A stretch of DNA of 40,312 bases from an uncultured Candidatus Pelagibacter sp. (GTDB lineage: Bacteria > Pseudomonadota > Alphaproteobacteria > Pelagibacterales > Pelagibacteraceae): contig CAJWDL010000008.1 of the NCBI GenBank assembly GCA_913030805.1, positions 1 through 40,312 of the forward strand. The letters are read 5' to 3'. Each line of letters begins with the position of its first letter. Position 1 is the stretch's first letter. The notes beneath the pieces are model-generated. The model worked only from the letters and a program-made list of their open reading frames with translations, was not told where the DNA came from and did not search any database. Positions 16,377 through 25,841 of this stretch are shown here, piece by piece. A program made the translations under genes and the position numbers.

Positions 16377-18102
16377 TTTAATTTTTCAATTATTGCTAAC
16401 AATAGTGTTTTCAATACAATTAATGGCAGCCGAATCGATTAATATTTGGAAAGGTAGTTCTGAAATAAAGATAGAATCGGCAGAGTCAAACCAAATAAAT
16501 CCAGATGGTGAAAAAAAATCATTATTTGAGGAAAGACAAATAGTTAAAACTAATATTTTTCAGGTGAAAAATGAAGATCTAGATTTTAATAAAGTGTATG
16601 GTCTTTTTGATCCTGAAGAAAATGACTTATCCTTAGAAATTTGGATTGAATCGGACGGCAAGATATTGTTGGAACAATTAAAAAAAATTGAAACAACTAA
16701 TCTTTCTAAAGATTCAGAAAAATTATTATTTAAAATTTTATTCACAAATTCATATCTGCCAGTTAAAAATATAAATTCATCTGATTTTTTAGACTACAAA
16801 CTAGAATGGCTAATCAAAAAAAACAAAGTTAATATTATGGAAGAATTTTTGTCTAAAAACCCCGGTATAGAAAATAATGCGAATTTGTTAAAATATTTAA
16901 TTGATAAAGATTTATCGGAAGCAGACATTAATAAAGCATGTGAAAAAATTAAATTTTTTAATAAAAGAACAAATGATGATTATTTACAAAAATTTAAAAT
17001 CTATTGCCTTATTAATGGAAACAATCTTGCGGAAGCTCAATTGCAATATGATTTACTAAATGAAAAAGGATCTATAGATAACTTTTATAACAAAAAAATT
17101 AACTATTTATTAGGTTATTCTGAAGAAACAGATGACGAAGTTTCAGACAAGAATTTATTAAACTTTTATTTGTCTCATATTGCTAATAGTGATTTTCAAT
17201 ATGACCCTTCGATGAAAACAAGTAAATATATTTGGAAATATTTATCTTCTTCTAATTTACTTGAAGATCCTAATTCTATTGATTTAGAAGATGAAACTAA
17301 GTTTAACTTGTACGAATGGGCTACGGCTAACAATTCATACAATAAAAAAGAACTATTTAGTATTTATGGAAAATTATTATTCAGTTTTGATCAATTCTTA
17401 AATGCGGAGGAAATATACGAAACTCTTCCACTCTATAAAGCTAGAGCTTTAATTTATCAAACAGCATCACTTTCTGATAATTTAGAAAAAAAACTTAATT
17501 TGCTAGTTTTACTAAATGATTTGTTTAAAAAAGACGATATTGAAAATGCTTTCTCTGAAGAATTATCTTCAATCTTGTCAAATATAGAAGAAGAAGATGT
17601 TCCATCGAAATATCTTGGTTTTTATCAAATTAAGGCTAATTTACCAACAGAAGAAGACTTTAAAAAGATAAGATTTAATAACAAAATTTTACATAAATCA
17701 AAACTACTTAATTATTTCATAGAAGATAATTATACCGTTGAAAAATTGGAGAGTGATTTAATCAGTGTTTATAAAAAAATCAAAAAAGATAAAAAATATT
17801 ACTTTTCAGCCAAAGATGTAATTTTGTTAGACTCGTTAAAAGCCGATGGAATAAAATTGCCTAAAAAATTGGAAAAACAATATTCAGATAATAAATTAAC
17901 CATACCTAAAGAGCTGATTGATTTGTCAGATCAGGGTCAAATAGGACTAGTTTTGCTAAAAATTATTGAAATTATAGGAGAAGATCAATTAGAAGATCTA
18001 GATCCCAAAACTTTATATTTTATTACCGCAACATTAAATAAATTAGATTTAAAGAAAATAAGAAATAATATTATAATCAAAATTTTACCTTACAGAGTTT
18101 GA
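16351..18102 (+). CDS. Exported helical-repeat protein, uncharacterised
   Basis: The 583-residue protein begins with a typical Sec signal peptide (basic KNSKLLNN, hydrophobic IFQLLLTIVFSIQL, then MAA), so it is probably periplasmic or outer-membrane attached. There is no lipobox Cys. The rest is rich in Leu/Glu/Lys/Asn helices of TPR-like rhythm (for example WLIKKNKVNIMEEFLSKNP, NGNNLAEAQLQYDLLNEKG, LNAEEIYETLPLYKARALIY), and no catalytic motif is visible. Proteins of this size and layout stand beside aro genes in alphaproteobacteria as conserved unknowns; that recollection is not checked here. Overlap with the preceding membrane gene suggests they work together at the cell envelope. Confidence 0.6.
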   Translation: MKNSKLLNNLIFQLLLTIVFSIQLMAAESINIWKGSSEIKIESAESNQINPDGEKKSLFEERQIVKTNIFQVKNEDLDFNKVYGLFDPEENDLSLEIWIESDGKILLEQLKKIETTNLSKDSEKLLFKILFTNSYLPVKNINSSDFLDYKLEWLIKKNKVNIMEEFLSKNPGIENNANLLKYLIDKDLSEADINKACEKIKFFNKRTNDDYLQKFKIYCLINGNNLAEAQLQYDLLNEKGSIDNFYNKKINYLLGYSEETDDEVSDKNLLNFYLSHIANSDFQYDPSMKTSKYIWKYLSSSNLLEDPNSIDLEDETKFNLYEWATANNSYNKKELFSIYGKLLFSFDQFLNAEEIYETLPLYKARALIYQTASLSDNLEKKLNLLVLLNDLFKKDDIENAFSEELSSILSNIEEEDVPSKYLGFYQIKANLPTEEDFKKIRFNNKILHKSKLLNYFIEDNYTVEKLESDLISVYKKIKKDKKYYFSAKDVILLDSLKADGIKLPKKLEKQYSDNKLTIPKELIDLSDQGQIGLVLLKIIEIIGEDQLEDLDPKTLYFITATLNKLDLKKIRNNIIIKILPYRV

Positions 18103-18152
18103 TTAGTATCTAGAATAATAAAAAATTATATGTATATTAACATGTAATTTTT

Positions 18153-18728
18153 ATGACTATCCGGAAAATATTAACTGAACCAAATAAAATATTAAGGGAA
18201 AAATCACTTAGAGTTGAAAATGTGAATAAGGATATCCAGCAGCTTATGGGAGATATGTTGGAAACTTTGTATGATGCTCCTGGCATTGGTCTTGCAGCCA
18301 TTCAAGTTGGAGTAGCTAAAAGGGTAATTGTAATGGATATAAACAGATCTAGAAATGATATAGGCAGAGATAAAGAAGATATAAATAAAAAAGAAGATAG
18401 GGAATCAAAAAAACCTATGTATTTTGTAAATCCGGAAATTATCTGGAAATCAGAAGATAAATTTTCCTATGAAGAAGGTTGTTTATCTTTGCCAAACCAA
18501 TTTGCAGAAATTGATCGTCCTAAACAATGCCATGTCAAATATCTTGATTATAATGGCCATCCCCAAGAACTAAGGGCAGATGGACTTTTAGCGACCTGCA
18601 TACAACACGAAATTGATCATTTGGAAGGAATATTGTTTATAGATTATTTATCTAAATTAAAGAAAGAAATGATTATTAAAAAATTATCTAAACAAACAAA
18701 AGATAACATAGAAAGAATCGTAGTCTAA
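18153..18728 (+). CDS. def: Peptide deformylase
   Basis: This 191-residue metalloenzyme would remove the formyl group from nascent proteins. All three family motifs are present: GIGLAA (residues 44-49), EGCLS with metal ligand Cys110, and HEIDH with ligand His152/His156 and catalytic Glu153. Between the first two lies a charged insert (about residues 66-88, rich in Asp, Glu, Arg and Lys) longer than in E. coli Def. It begins a def-fmt-truA unit: fmt starts 11 bp later. A 50-bp gap to the previous gene may hold a promoter, but no clear boxes were seen. Confidence 0.96.
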   Translation: MTIRKILTEPNKILREKSLRVENVNKDIQQLMGDMLETLYDAPGIGLAAIQVGVAKRVIVMDINRSRNDIGRDKEDINKKEDRESKKPMYFVNPEIIWKSEDKFSYEEGCLSLPNQFAEIDRPKQCHVKYLDYNGHPQELRADGLLATCIQHEIDHLEGILFIDYLSKLKKEMIIKKLSKQTKDNIERIVV

Positions 18729-18739
18729 TTTAATAATTA

Positions 18740-19663
18740 ATGTTCAAAAAAATTGTATTTATGGGCACACCTAATTTCTCTGTGCCAATACTGAAATCTT
18801 TATATCAAAACGGATATTCAATATGTGCTGTATATACTCAGCCACCAAAAAAATCTATGCGTGGTCAAAAAACAAATAAGTCACCAATTCAAAAGTTAGC
18901 TGAAAATCTCAGTTTAAATGTTAGAAATCCAAATTTCTTAAATCAAAATGAAGAAGAACTAAAATATTTTAAATCCCTTAGTGCCGATATTGTAATTGTC
19001 GTGGCTTATGGCCAATTGATTCCAAAAGAATTTTTAGGTCTTTCCAAGAATGGATTTATAAACATTCATGCATCGCTTTTACCAAAATGGAGAGGTGCCG
19101 CACCCATACAAAGAGCCATTATGAATTTAGATGAAGTAACAGGCATAAGCGTTATGAGAATTAACGAAAAGTTAGATGCTGGACCAATCATGTTAAAAAA
19201 AGAAATTAAATTAGACAATGAGATGAACGCAGAAGATGTATCCAATCAACTTTCTAAAATTGGATCTGAAATTATCTCAGATTGCTTGGATTTAATTGAA
19301 ATTGGCAAAGCTAAATTTGTTAAACAGGACCATGGTAAAGCAACCCATGCACAAAAAATAGATAAAGAGGAAGCCAAGATAAAATGGGATGAAAATGCAA
19401 TAAAAATTATTGCTAAAATCAATGGTTTATATCTAAATCCTGGAGCGTGGTTTTTGTTTCAAGGAGAAAGATATAAAATATTAAAAGCCACTTTGTCAGA
19501 TTTAGGAGGTCAATCAGGGACAGTTTTAGATGATAATTTAACTGTAGCATGTGGGACCAAATCAATAAAAATTCAAGAGATTCAAAGACAAGGAAAGAGC
19601 AAGCAAAAAGCAACAGAATTTTTATTGGGTTCAAAAATAAAAAAAAGTTTGACATTGACCTAA
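18740..19663 (+). CDS. fmt: Methionyl-tRNA formyltransferase
   Basis: The 307-residue enzyme would transfer a formyl group from 10-formyl-tetrahydrofolate to initiator Met-tRNA. The N-terminal domain begins FMGTPNFSVPILK and carries the catalytic block NIHASLLPKWRGAAPIQ, with His110 and the SLLP loop, preceded by the VVAYGQLIP segment. The C-terminal OB-like domain includes NGLYLNPGAWF. Length is normal. It is paired with def, the enzyme that reverses its modification after translation starts, and its stop is directly followed by the truA ATG. Confidence 0.95.
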   Translation: MFKKIVFMGTPNFSVPILKSLYQNGYSICAVYTQPPKKSMRGQKTNKSPIQKLAENLSLNVRNPNFLNQNEEELKYFKSLSADIVIVVAYGQLIPKEFLGLSKNGFINIHASLLPKWRGAAPIQRAIMNLDEVTGISVMRINEKLDAGPIMLKKEIKLDNEMNAEDVSNQLSKIGSEIISDCLDLIEIGKAKFVKQDHGKATHAQKIDKEEAKIKWDENAIKIIAKINGLYLNPGAWFLFQGERYKILKATLSDLGGQSGTVLDDNLTVACGTKSIKIQEIQRQGKSKQKATEFLLGSKIKKSLTLT

Positions 19664-20401
19664 ATGCCTAGATATCAAATCAAGGTTGAATATGATGGTA
19701 CAAACTTTGTTGGATGGCAGTATCAAAAAAATGGCCTTTCAATTCAAGAAATACTGCAAAACGCAATATTTCAATTTTCTAGAGAAAAAGTAACTGTAAC
19801 AGGAGCGGGTAGGACCGATGCCGGTGTCCATGCCATTGGTCAAGTAGCTCACTTTGACCTAAAAAAGAAAATAAAAAAAAGAAATTTTTTACTAGGTGTC
19901 AACCAATATATTGGAAAAAATCCTGTAACTATTATAAATATCAAAAAAACGCACAATAAATTTCATTCAAGATTTGATGCAAAAAAAAGAACCTATCAAT
20001 ACGTAATCATTAACAGACAATCTCCTTTGGCTTTGCAAAAAAATAAAGCATGGCATATTAGGAAAAAATTAGATCTAAATGCTATGAAAAAAGGAGCAAA
20101 ATTATTATTGGGAACTCATGATTTTTCTACATTTCGCGCTTCTTCCTGCGGTGCAAAATCACCAATTAAAACTTTAAGCAAAGTTTCAATCAAAAAAAAT
20201 AAAGAAAAAATAATTCTTAAATTCACTTCAAAATCATTTTTGCAACAACAGGTTAGATCAATGGTTGGTTGCATCAAGTATTTGGGTGAAGATAAATGGA
20301 CTTTAAATTTTTTTAAAAAAGCAATGTTTTCGAAAAAAAGATCGCAATGTGCTCCACCCGCCCCTCCAAGTGGACTTTATTTAATTAACATTTCCTATTG
20401 A
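19664..20401 (+). CDS. truA: tRNA pseudouridine(38-40) synthase
   Basis: The 245-residue TruA would convert uridines 38-40 in the anticodon stem-loop to pseudouridine. It has the N-terminal YDGTNFVGWQYQ, the catalytic GRTDAGVHAIGQVAHF with nucleophile Asp52, RFDAKKRTYQY, HDFSTFRASSC and QQVRSMVGC. The gene starts on the base after the fmt stop and ends 7 bp inside the convergent deacetylase gene, with no room for a terminator. Confidence 0.95.
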   Translation: MPRYQIKVEYDGTNFVGWQYQKNGLSIQEILQNAIFQFSREKVTVTGAGRTDAGVHAIGQVAHFDLKKKIKKRNFLLGVNQYIGKNPVTIINIKKTHNKFHSRFDAKKRTYQYVIINRQSPLALQKNKAWHIRKKLDLNAMKKGAKLLLGTHDFSTFRASSCGAKSPIKTLSKVSIKKNKEKIILKFTSKSFLQQQVRSMVGCIKYLGEDKWTLNFFKKAMFSKKRSQCAPPAPPSGLYLINISY

Positions 20402-21324
20402 TATTCCATTAAAGATTTTACATGGTAATTAACGCTTTCTTTTAAAGCGTTTAGATCATATCCGCCTTCTAGGATAGAGACTACTTTTCCATTACAGAGA
20501 TTTTTTGCAAGATCTAATATTCTCTTTGTAAGTGTGTAATAATCTTTTGATTCTAAATTGATCTGAGCCAAAGGATCATCCTTGTGGGCATCAAATCCAG
20601 CAGATAATAAAATAAATTCAGGTTTAAATTCTTTAAGCTTTTTAAAGATACTATCATAAGCATTTAAAAATTCATTGGATTGTGTGCCAGCACCTAGGGG
20701 TACATTGAGTATATTCTCTTTATTGCCTTTTTCGTTTACAGCCCCAGTACCTGGATAGTAGGGATATTGATGTGATGAAATATAGAGAACTTTTGCATTA
20801 TTGTAAAAGATATCCTGTGTTCCGTTCCCATGATGCACATCAAAATCAATAATGGCTACTTTTTTTAAATTGTATTTTTCCAGTAAGTAATAGGCTCCAA
20901 CGGCAATATTATTATAAACACAAAATCCCATGGCCTTTTGTTTTTCGGCATGATGCCCAGGAGGCCTGACGGCACAAAAAGCATTATTGAAATCTTTTTT
21001 CATTACCCCATCAATAGCCGTTAAAATTGATCCAACCGCATCCCGTGTTGCTTCCTTGCTGCCGGATGAGACAATGGTGTCTCCATCCAAGAAATTTAGA
21101 CCCTGTTTTGGAAAAGAGTCTTTTACACTATCCAAGTAGTTTTTATCGTGTGCCAATGCCAAGTATTTACGATCAAATTTTAAAGGTTTTTTCCAAATTA
21201 AATTTTTAGATTTAACCTTTTTTAAATGATCAATAATAGCGGTTACACGGTCTGCTCTTTCAGGATGTCCTTGGCCTGTATCATGATCTAGATAAGTATC
21301 TGTGGTTATAATTCCTGTTTTCAT
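20395..21324 (-). CDS. Histone deacetylase-superfamily amidohydrolase
   Basis: The 309-residue protein has the zinc-dependent deacetylase fold. RPPGHHAE (His124-His125) gives the catalytic dyad. IDFDVHHGNGTQDIFY gives the zinc ligands Asp162 and His164, completed by SAGFDAH (Asp245). SILEGGYDLNAL near the C-terminus holds the transition-state Tyr. Bacterial relatives act on acetylpolyamines, acetoin-pathway proteins or other acetyl-lysines; the substrate here cannot be deduced. It ends the long rpmH-to-deacetylase minus-strand run, 1 bp after the asparaginase gene. Confidence 0.9.
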   Translation of the reverse strand: MKTGIITTDTYLDHDTGQGHPERADRVTAIIDHLKKVKSKNLIWKKPLKFDRKYLALAHDKNYLDSVKDSFPKQGLNFLDGDTIVSSGSKEATRDAVGSILTAIDGVMKKDFNNAFCAVRPPGHHAEKQKAMGFCVYNNIAVGAYYLLEKYNLKKVAIIDFDVHHGNGTQDIFYNNAKVLYISSHQYPYYPGTGAVNEKGNKENILNVPLGAGTQSNEFLNAYDSIFKKLKEFKPEFILLSAGFDAHKDDPLAQINLESKDYYTLTKRILDLAKNLCNGKVVSILEGGYDLNALKESVNYHVKSLMEYQ

Positions 21325-21325
21325 T

Positions 21326-22294
21326 TTAACATATCCATTTAATAGATCCTATGACCTGATTTGCGGAGTTTTTAATGGGTCTTTTTTTAATTTTTTCATT
21401 ATTGATTATTTTAAGCTCTGATAGCAATCCCGCAATAGCCACTTCAGCTGCTCTTCTGGTGCCGTCAACAATTTTAACCGCTAATGCTGATTTTTTTTTA
21501 GGTATTATCGCTACAAAAACTCCTTCAGCTCCATTCTTAATAAACGCTTTTCCTTTTGAGAGCTTGGTTAAAATAGAATTTATGCTTTTACTACCCCCAG
21601 TAATTTCGGGAAATTTTACACAAGAATCGAAAATTCTCTTAGCCATTGTTGAATGTTCACCTAATTTTTTATAATCAGCTAATTGAGCAGCTGCTAATGC
21701 AAATTTTTTTAAGGGAATTAATGGATTGGGCAAAGTACATCCATCAACTCCTATATTTTTTATTTTATATTTTGATAGATCTTCTATCAATTTAATCAAT
21801 TCCTTTTGAATTGGATGATCTTTATTTTGGTAATTTTTAATTGGTAAATTTCTATATTTGCTTACGGCTAAATGACCGCAGTGTTTTCCAGAGCAATTGT
21901 GAAAAATTTTTCTTTTAACTTTATATTTTGTATGAGTCTTAAATTGATCTTTTGTATTCCACGGCCAACTAGGTCCGCAAGAAAGATGTTTTTCTTTCAG
22001 GTTAATTTTTTTTAGCCAATTGTTAATCATTTTTTGATGAATATTTTCTGCGTGATGCGAGGCTGTGCTTAAAGCTATAAAATCATCCGATAAATTTAAA
22101 TCTTCTGCAACCCCATCCTTATAAAGATTAAGTGATTGAATGGGCTTTAATGCTGATCTTGGATAAATTAATGTATTTGAATTACCCCATTCCCTTAATA
22201 CTTCTCCGTTTGAATTAATTAGTACTGCGACACCATAATGTGTACTTTCCGTGAAATTACTTCTAGTAACTTCAACCATTTTAACGCTATTCAT
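21326..22294 (-). CDS. L-asparaginase II family (Rhizobium-type, class 3) protein
   Basis: The 322-residue protein belongs to the Asparaginase_II family typified by Rhizobium etli ReAV, unrelated to E. coli AnsA/AnsB. The serine/lysine active site is visible as RSALKP (Ser47, Lys50) and STASHH (Ser79). The zinc-site residues appear as FHNCSGKHCGH (Cys134, Lys137) and DGCTLPNP (Cys186). All are spaced almost as in ReAV. It would hydrolyse asparagine or a related amide. A second in-frame ATG lies at codon 6. It lies between dapE (27 bp away) and the deacetylase (1 bp). Confidence 0.85.
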   Translation of the reverse strand: MNSVKMVEVTRSNFTESTHYGVAVLINSNGEVLREWGNSNTLIYPRSALKPIQSLNLYKDGVAEDLNLSDDFIALSTASHHAENIHQKMINNWLKKINLKEKHLSCGPSWPWNTKDQFKTHTKYKVKRKIFHNCSGKHCGHLAVSKYRNLPIKNYQNKDHPIQKELIKLIEDLSKYKIKNIGVDGCTLPNPLIPLKKFALAAAQLADYKKLGEHSTMAKRIFDSCVKFPEITGGSKSINSILTKLSKGKAFIKNGAEGVFVAIIPKKKSALAVKIVDGTRRAAEVAIAGLLSELKIINNEKIKKRPIKNSANQVIGSIKWIC

Positions 22295-22321
22295 AAGAAT
22301 AAATTATTTTATTAAGCTTAT

Positions 22322-23464
22322 TTAGCAACTAAAATAATTCTGTAAAATATTTAGGTATATTTTTTTAAGTTTTTTCATATCGGAAACTAAGACCATTTCA
22401 TCAACCTTATGTGCAGTTTTTCCGACCAATCCAAATTCTACACATGGAGATATTTTTCTGATAAATCTTGCATCTGATGTTCCGCCAGTTGTTGATAATT
22501 TTGGTTTTACTTTAGTTATTTTTTTAATGATTTTCTGAATCATATAAGTTGTTTTATTGGGTGTAGTCAAAAATGCCTCTCCCGATACCATGTAAGAAAT
22601 TTTAAAAGAACACCTATTTCTTCTACAAGTATTGCTAAAAACTTTATTCAGTTTCTTTTTCAAAGAATTTGACGAATGTTTATTGTTAAATCTTATATTG
22701 AAAGTTGCTGTAGCTTTTGCTGGAATTACGTTATCAGCTGTATTTTCAATATTAATTTTAACCACCTCAAGATTTGAAGGTTGAAAGTTTTTTGTCCCAT
22801 TATCAAGCTTCATATTATTAATCTGATTTAGTATTTTTGTTATAATAGAGGCAGGGTTATTTGCTTGATACGGGTAGGCAACATGACCTTGAGTTCCATA
22901 AACTGTTAGATACCCGGTAATACTTCCTCTTCTGCCAATCTTCATAATCTGGCCAAGTTTTGTTAAATTTGTTGGCTCGCCTACCAAACAAAAATTTATT
23001 TTTTCTTTTCTTTTTTTTAATTTCTCAATAACTTTTTTTGTTCCATTAATTGCAATAGTTTCTTCATCTCCAGTAATTAACAGACTAATTGAACCCTTAA
23101 ACTTTGGTCTTACTTTTTTAAACTGACTTAAAGCAGCTATAAAACAAGCTATTGATCCTTTCATATCGCTTGCGCCGCGTCCTATTAATTTATTGTTTTT
23201 TACTACGCCTGAGAAAGGGTTTGTCGACCAAGATTTTAAGTCCCCCACAGGTACAACATCGGTATGTCCAGCAAAACAAAAATTAGGAGAAGATTTTCCA
23301 AGTCTTGCATATAAGTTTTTAATATTTTTGAAATTCATCATTTGACATTTAAAACCAAGTGAACGTAATTTTTTTGCTAAAAGATTTATTGCACCAGCAT
23401 CTATTGGGGTGACACTTGGACAACGAATCAATTCCTTTGCTAATTTTATTTCACTTATGAGCAT
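22322..23464 (-). CDS. dapE: Succinyl-diaminopimelate desuccinylase
   Basis: The 380-residue M20-family zinc hydrolase of lysine/DAP synthesis cleaves N-succinyl-L,L-diaminopimelate. Metal and catalytic residues are visible in CFAGHTDVVPVG (His67), GRGASDMKG (Asp100), LLITGDEE (Glu134-Glu135) and the late TTGGTSDARFI. The internal dimerisation domain lies at about residues 180-290 (GYLTVYGTQGHVAYP). It is co-directional with dapD 7 bp upstream, giving adjacent pathway enzymes. Length and motif set agree with DapE rather than ArgE. Confidence 0.95.
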   Translation of the reverse strand: MLISEIKLAKELIRCPSVTPIDAGAINLLAKKLRSLGFKCQMMNFKNIKNLYARLGKSSPNFCFAGHTDVVPVGDLKSWSTNPFSGVVKNNKLIGRGASDMKGSIACFIAALSQFKKVRPKFKGSISLLITGDEETIAINGTKKVIEKLKKRKEKINFCLVGEPTNLTKLGQIMKIGRRGSITGYLTVYGTQGHVAYPYQANNPASIITKILNQINNMKLDNGTKNFQPSNLEVVKINIENTADNVIPAKATATFNIRFNNKHSSNSLKKKLNKVFSNTCRRNRCSFKISYMVSGEAFLTTPNKTTYMIQKIIKKITKVKPKLSTTGGTSDARFIRKISPCVEFGLVGKTAHKVDEMVLVSDMKKLKKIYLNILQNYFSC

Positions 23465-23471
23465 GAACTTA

Positions 23472-24299
23472 TTAATCTCTTAATAAATCGTTAATTGAAG
23501 TTTTGCTTCTTGTTTTTTCGTCCACTTTTTTTACAATAACTACGCAATATAAAGAAGGACCATCAGGATTGGTTTTGCTTGGTATCGTGCCGGGAACTAC
23601 AACTGAATAAGCGGGAATTTTTCCATAAACGATTTCACCCGTTGTTCTATCAACAATTTTTGTTGAAGCTCCAACATAAACACCCATAGATAAAACAGAA
23701 CCCTTTTCAACAATCACACCTTCTGCTATTTCGGCTCTTGCTCCAACAAAACAATTATCTTCAATAATTACAGGGTTCGCTTGAAGAGGTTCAAGCACTC
23801 CACCTATTCCTGCTCCCCCAGATATATGACAGTTCTTTCCAACCTGCGCACATGATCCAACAGATGCCCATGTATCGATCATCGTGCCTTCATCAACGTA
23901 GGCACCTAAGTTTACAAAAGAAGGCATTAGCACAACATTTTTTGCTATAAACGAACCTTTTCGTATCATGCCGTTTGGAACATTTCTAAATCCAGCTTTT
24001 ACAAATTTTTCTTTATTCCACCCGGCAGTTTTTCCTTTTACTTTATCAAACCAAGTTGCATAAGGACCACTAAGCATTTCCATTTCATTAGTTCTGAAAC
24101 TCAAAAGTATAGCTTTCTTTATCCATTGATTTACTTTCCATTGTTCATTTTTCTTTTCTGCAACCCTGATCTTTCCGTTATCTAAAAGTTCTATCGTTTC
24201 AGAAATTGCATTAACAATTTCTTTGTCTGATTGTGGGTTTATCTGTTCTTTATTTTCCCAAGCATCGTTAATTATTTTTTCAAAAGATTCAAAATTCAT
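23472..24299 (-). CDS. dapD: Tetrahydrodipicolinate N-succinyltransferase
   Basis: DapD would transfer succinyl from succinyl-CoA to tetrahydrodipicolinate, the step before transamination and dapE in lysine/DAP synthesis. The left-handed beta-helix of hexapeptide repeats is seen at about residues 115-220 ([64 protein letters not shown]). WFDKVKG and NGMIRKGSF precede it. The frame opens at a TTG two codons earlier (24305), but the ATG at 24299 ([10 protein letters not shown], 275 residues) is more likely. It overlaps the end of the HAD phosphatase gene by 11 bp. Confidence 0.95.
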   Translation of the reverse strand: MNFESFEKIINDAWENKEQINPQSDKEIVNAISETIELLDNGKIRVAEKKNEQWKVNQWIKKAILLSFRTNEMEMLSGPYATWFDKVKGKTAGWNKEKFVKAGFRNVPNGMIRKGSFIAKNVVLMPSFVNLGAYVDEGTMIDTWASVGSCAQVGKNCHISGGAGIGGVLEPLQANPVIIEDNCFVGARAEIAEGVIVEKGSVLSMGVYVGASTKIVDRTTGEIVYGKIPAYSVVVPGTIPSKTNPDGPSLYCVVIVKKVDEKTRSKTSINDLLRD

Positions 24300-24969
24300 T
24301 GGCAACTTTTAATAAATTAATTTGTTTTAGGAATTCAGGTAAGTTATTTGTTTTATAATTAATAAAATCACTATCTGAAAATTTCCTAGCCCACGGCTCA
24401 TCGTTTTCGATCCAAATTGTTTTCATACCCATTTCATATGCTGGTTTTAAATTTCTTGCAATATCCTCAATGAATACACATAATTTTGGGTCAATTTTAT
24501 GTTTTTTTACTAACTTTTTATAGGAAACAATGTCAGGTTTAGGCACAAATTCAGAATCAACAATATCAAAAATATCATCAAAATGTTGGTCAATTCCAAT
24601 TTTCCTAATTACGTTCATGGCATGTTTTTTAGAACTGTTGGTAAATATAATTTTTTTTCCATCAAGCTTCATTAATTCTTCATTAAGCAATGAGTCTTTT
24701 TTGAGAAAATCAATATCAACGTCATGAACAAATTCTAAAAATTCATCTGCATCAATTTTATGATTATTAATCATTCCGTTCAAAGTGGTGTTGTATTCAT
24801 AAAAATAATTTTTTTGAATTTCTTTTGCTTCGACTATGTTCACATTAAGTTTTTCAGATATGTATTTTGACATCTTTTTGTCAACTTGTTCAAAAACTCT
24901 AGTTTTTCCAGAATACAAAGTATTATCGAGGTCAAATATCCAACATTTGATTGCTTGTAATTTTTTCAT
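24289..24969 (-). CDS. HAD-family pyrimidine 5'-nucleotidase-like phosphatase
   Basis: The 226-residue HAD hydrolase has motif [13 protein letters not shown] with nucleophile and acid Asp pair, motif II IIFTNSS, and motif [15 protein letters not shown]...[24 protein letters not shown]. The overall pattern resembles the Sdt1/PhoN-like pyrimidine 5'-nucleotidases found beside argB or dapD in alphaproteobacteria. The exact substrate is not decided by sequence. It is coupled to argB by an ATGA overlap (argB stop at 24966) and to dapD by an 11-bp overlap. Confidence 0.85.
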   Translation of the reverse strand: MKKLQAIKCWIFDLDNTLYSGKTRVFEQVDKKMSKYISEKLNVNIVEAKEIQKNYFYEYNTTLNGMINNHKIDADEFLEFVHDVDIDFLKKDSLLNEELMKLDGKKIIFTNSSKKHAMNVIRKIGIDQHFDDIFDIVDSEFVPKPDIVSYKKLVKKHKIDPKLCVFIEDIARNLKPAYEMGMKTIWIENDEPWARKFSDSDFINYKTNNLPEFLKQINLLKVANEF

Positions 24970-25838
24970 TTTCTTATAAGGGTTCCCGCACCCTGATCTG
25001 AAAATATTTCAAAAAGAATGGAATGTGGTTTTCTACCATCAATTATTACAACACCTCTAACTCCATTATTTACAGCATCAATACATGTTTTCACTTTTGG
25101 TATCATCCCACCGTGAATTGTTTGCTGATTAATTAGTTTTTCTGCTTCCGTTGGTTTAATTTCAGAAATTAATTTTTCATTTTCATCTAAAACTCCATCA
25201 ACATCTGTTGCTAACAATAATCTTCTTGATTTAAGGCTTCTTGCTAAAGCACCTGCGGCTGTATCAGCATTGATGTTATATGCTTGCCCTTCTTGATCTA
25301 ATCCCATTGGTGTTATTATTGGAATAAACTCCGTTAGAAGTATATCATTTAGCAAATCAGTATTTACTTTTATTGGCTTTCCAACGTACCCCAATTCTTT
25401 ATTTTCCTGTTCAACATGAATTATATTGTTTTCTTTAACTGTTATAGATTTTGCTTTACAAGATTTTTTTTCCAAGGCTTTAATAATTTTTTTATTAAAC
25501 TCAATCATTACCTCTTCAACAATTGTTATTATTTTCTCATCAGTTACCCTTAGCCCCATGATAAACTTACTTTCAATATTTAATTCATCTAATTTTTTCT
25601 TTATACCAAGACCACCTCCATGTACTAGAATGGGGGTTAATCCCAGTTTTCTCAAAATGGCTATATCTCCAATCATGCCATCTAATAGAACTGAATCTAG
25701 AAGAACTTTTCCTCCACATTTTATAACTATTTTTTCATTCTGATATTTTTTTAAATACTTAGAAACTTCCTTTGTTGAGGGGCCGTTGTCAGGCCATAGT
25801 TGTTCTATTTGATTTTCTAAATTTTCAGTTGATAACAT
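24966..25838 (-). CDS. argB: Acetylglutamate kinase
   Basis: The 290-residue amino-acid kinase would phosphorylate N-acetylglutamate, the second step of arginine synthesis. KIVIKCGGKVLLD holds the phosphate-binding Lys. LVHGGGLGIKKKL is the glycine loop, GLRVTD the acetylglutamate site, NINADTAAGALARSL the ATP/substrate region, and LLLATDVDGVLD the catalytic Asp segment. The N-terminal extension (LSTENLENQIEQLWPDNG) is of the type linked to arginine-inhibited hexameric enzymes; regulation here is inference. It lies 3 bp after yidC. In many alphaproteobacteria engB sits between the two, and it is absent here. Confidence 0.95.
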   Translation of the reverse strand: MLSTENLENQIEQLWPDNGPSTKEVSKYLKKYQNEKIVIKCGGKVLLDSVLLDGMIGDIAILRKLGLTPILVHGGGLGIKKKLDELNIESKFIMGLRVTDEKIITIVEEVMIEFNKKIIKALEKKSCKAKSITVKENNIIHVEQENKELGYVGKPIKVNTDLLNDILLTEFIPIITPMGLDQEGQAYNINADTAAGALARSLKSRRLLLATDVDGVLDENEKLISEIKPTEAEKLINQQTIHGGMIPKVKTCIDAVNNGVRGVVIIDGRKPHSILFEIFSDQGAGTLIRK

Positions 25839-25841
25839 TAA

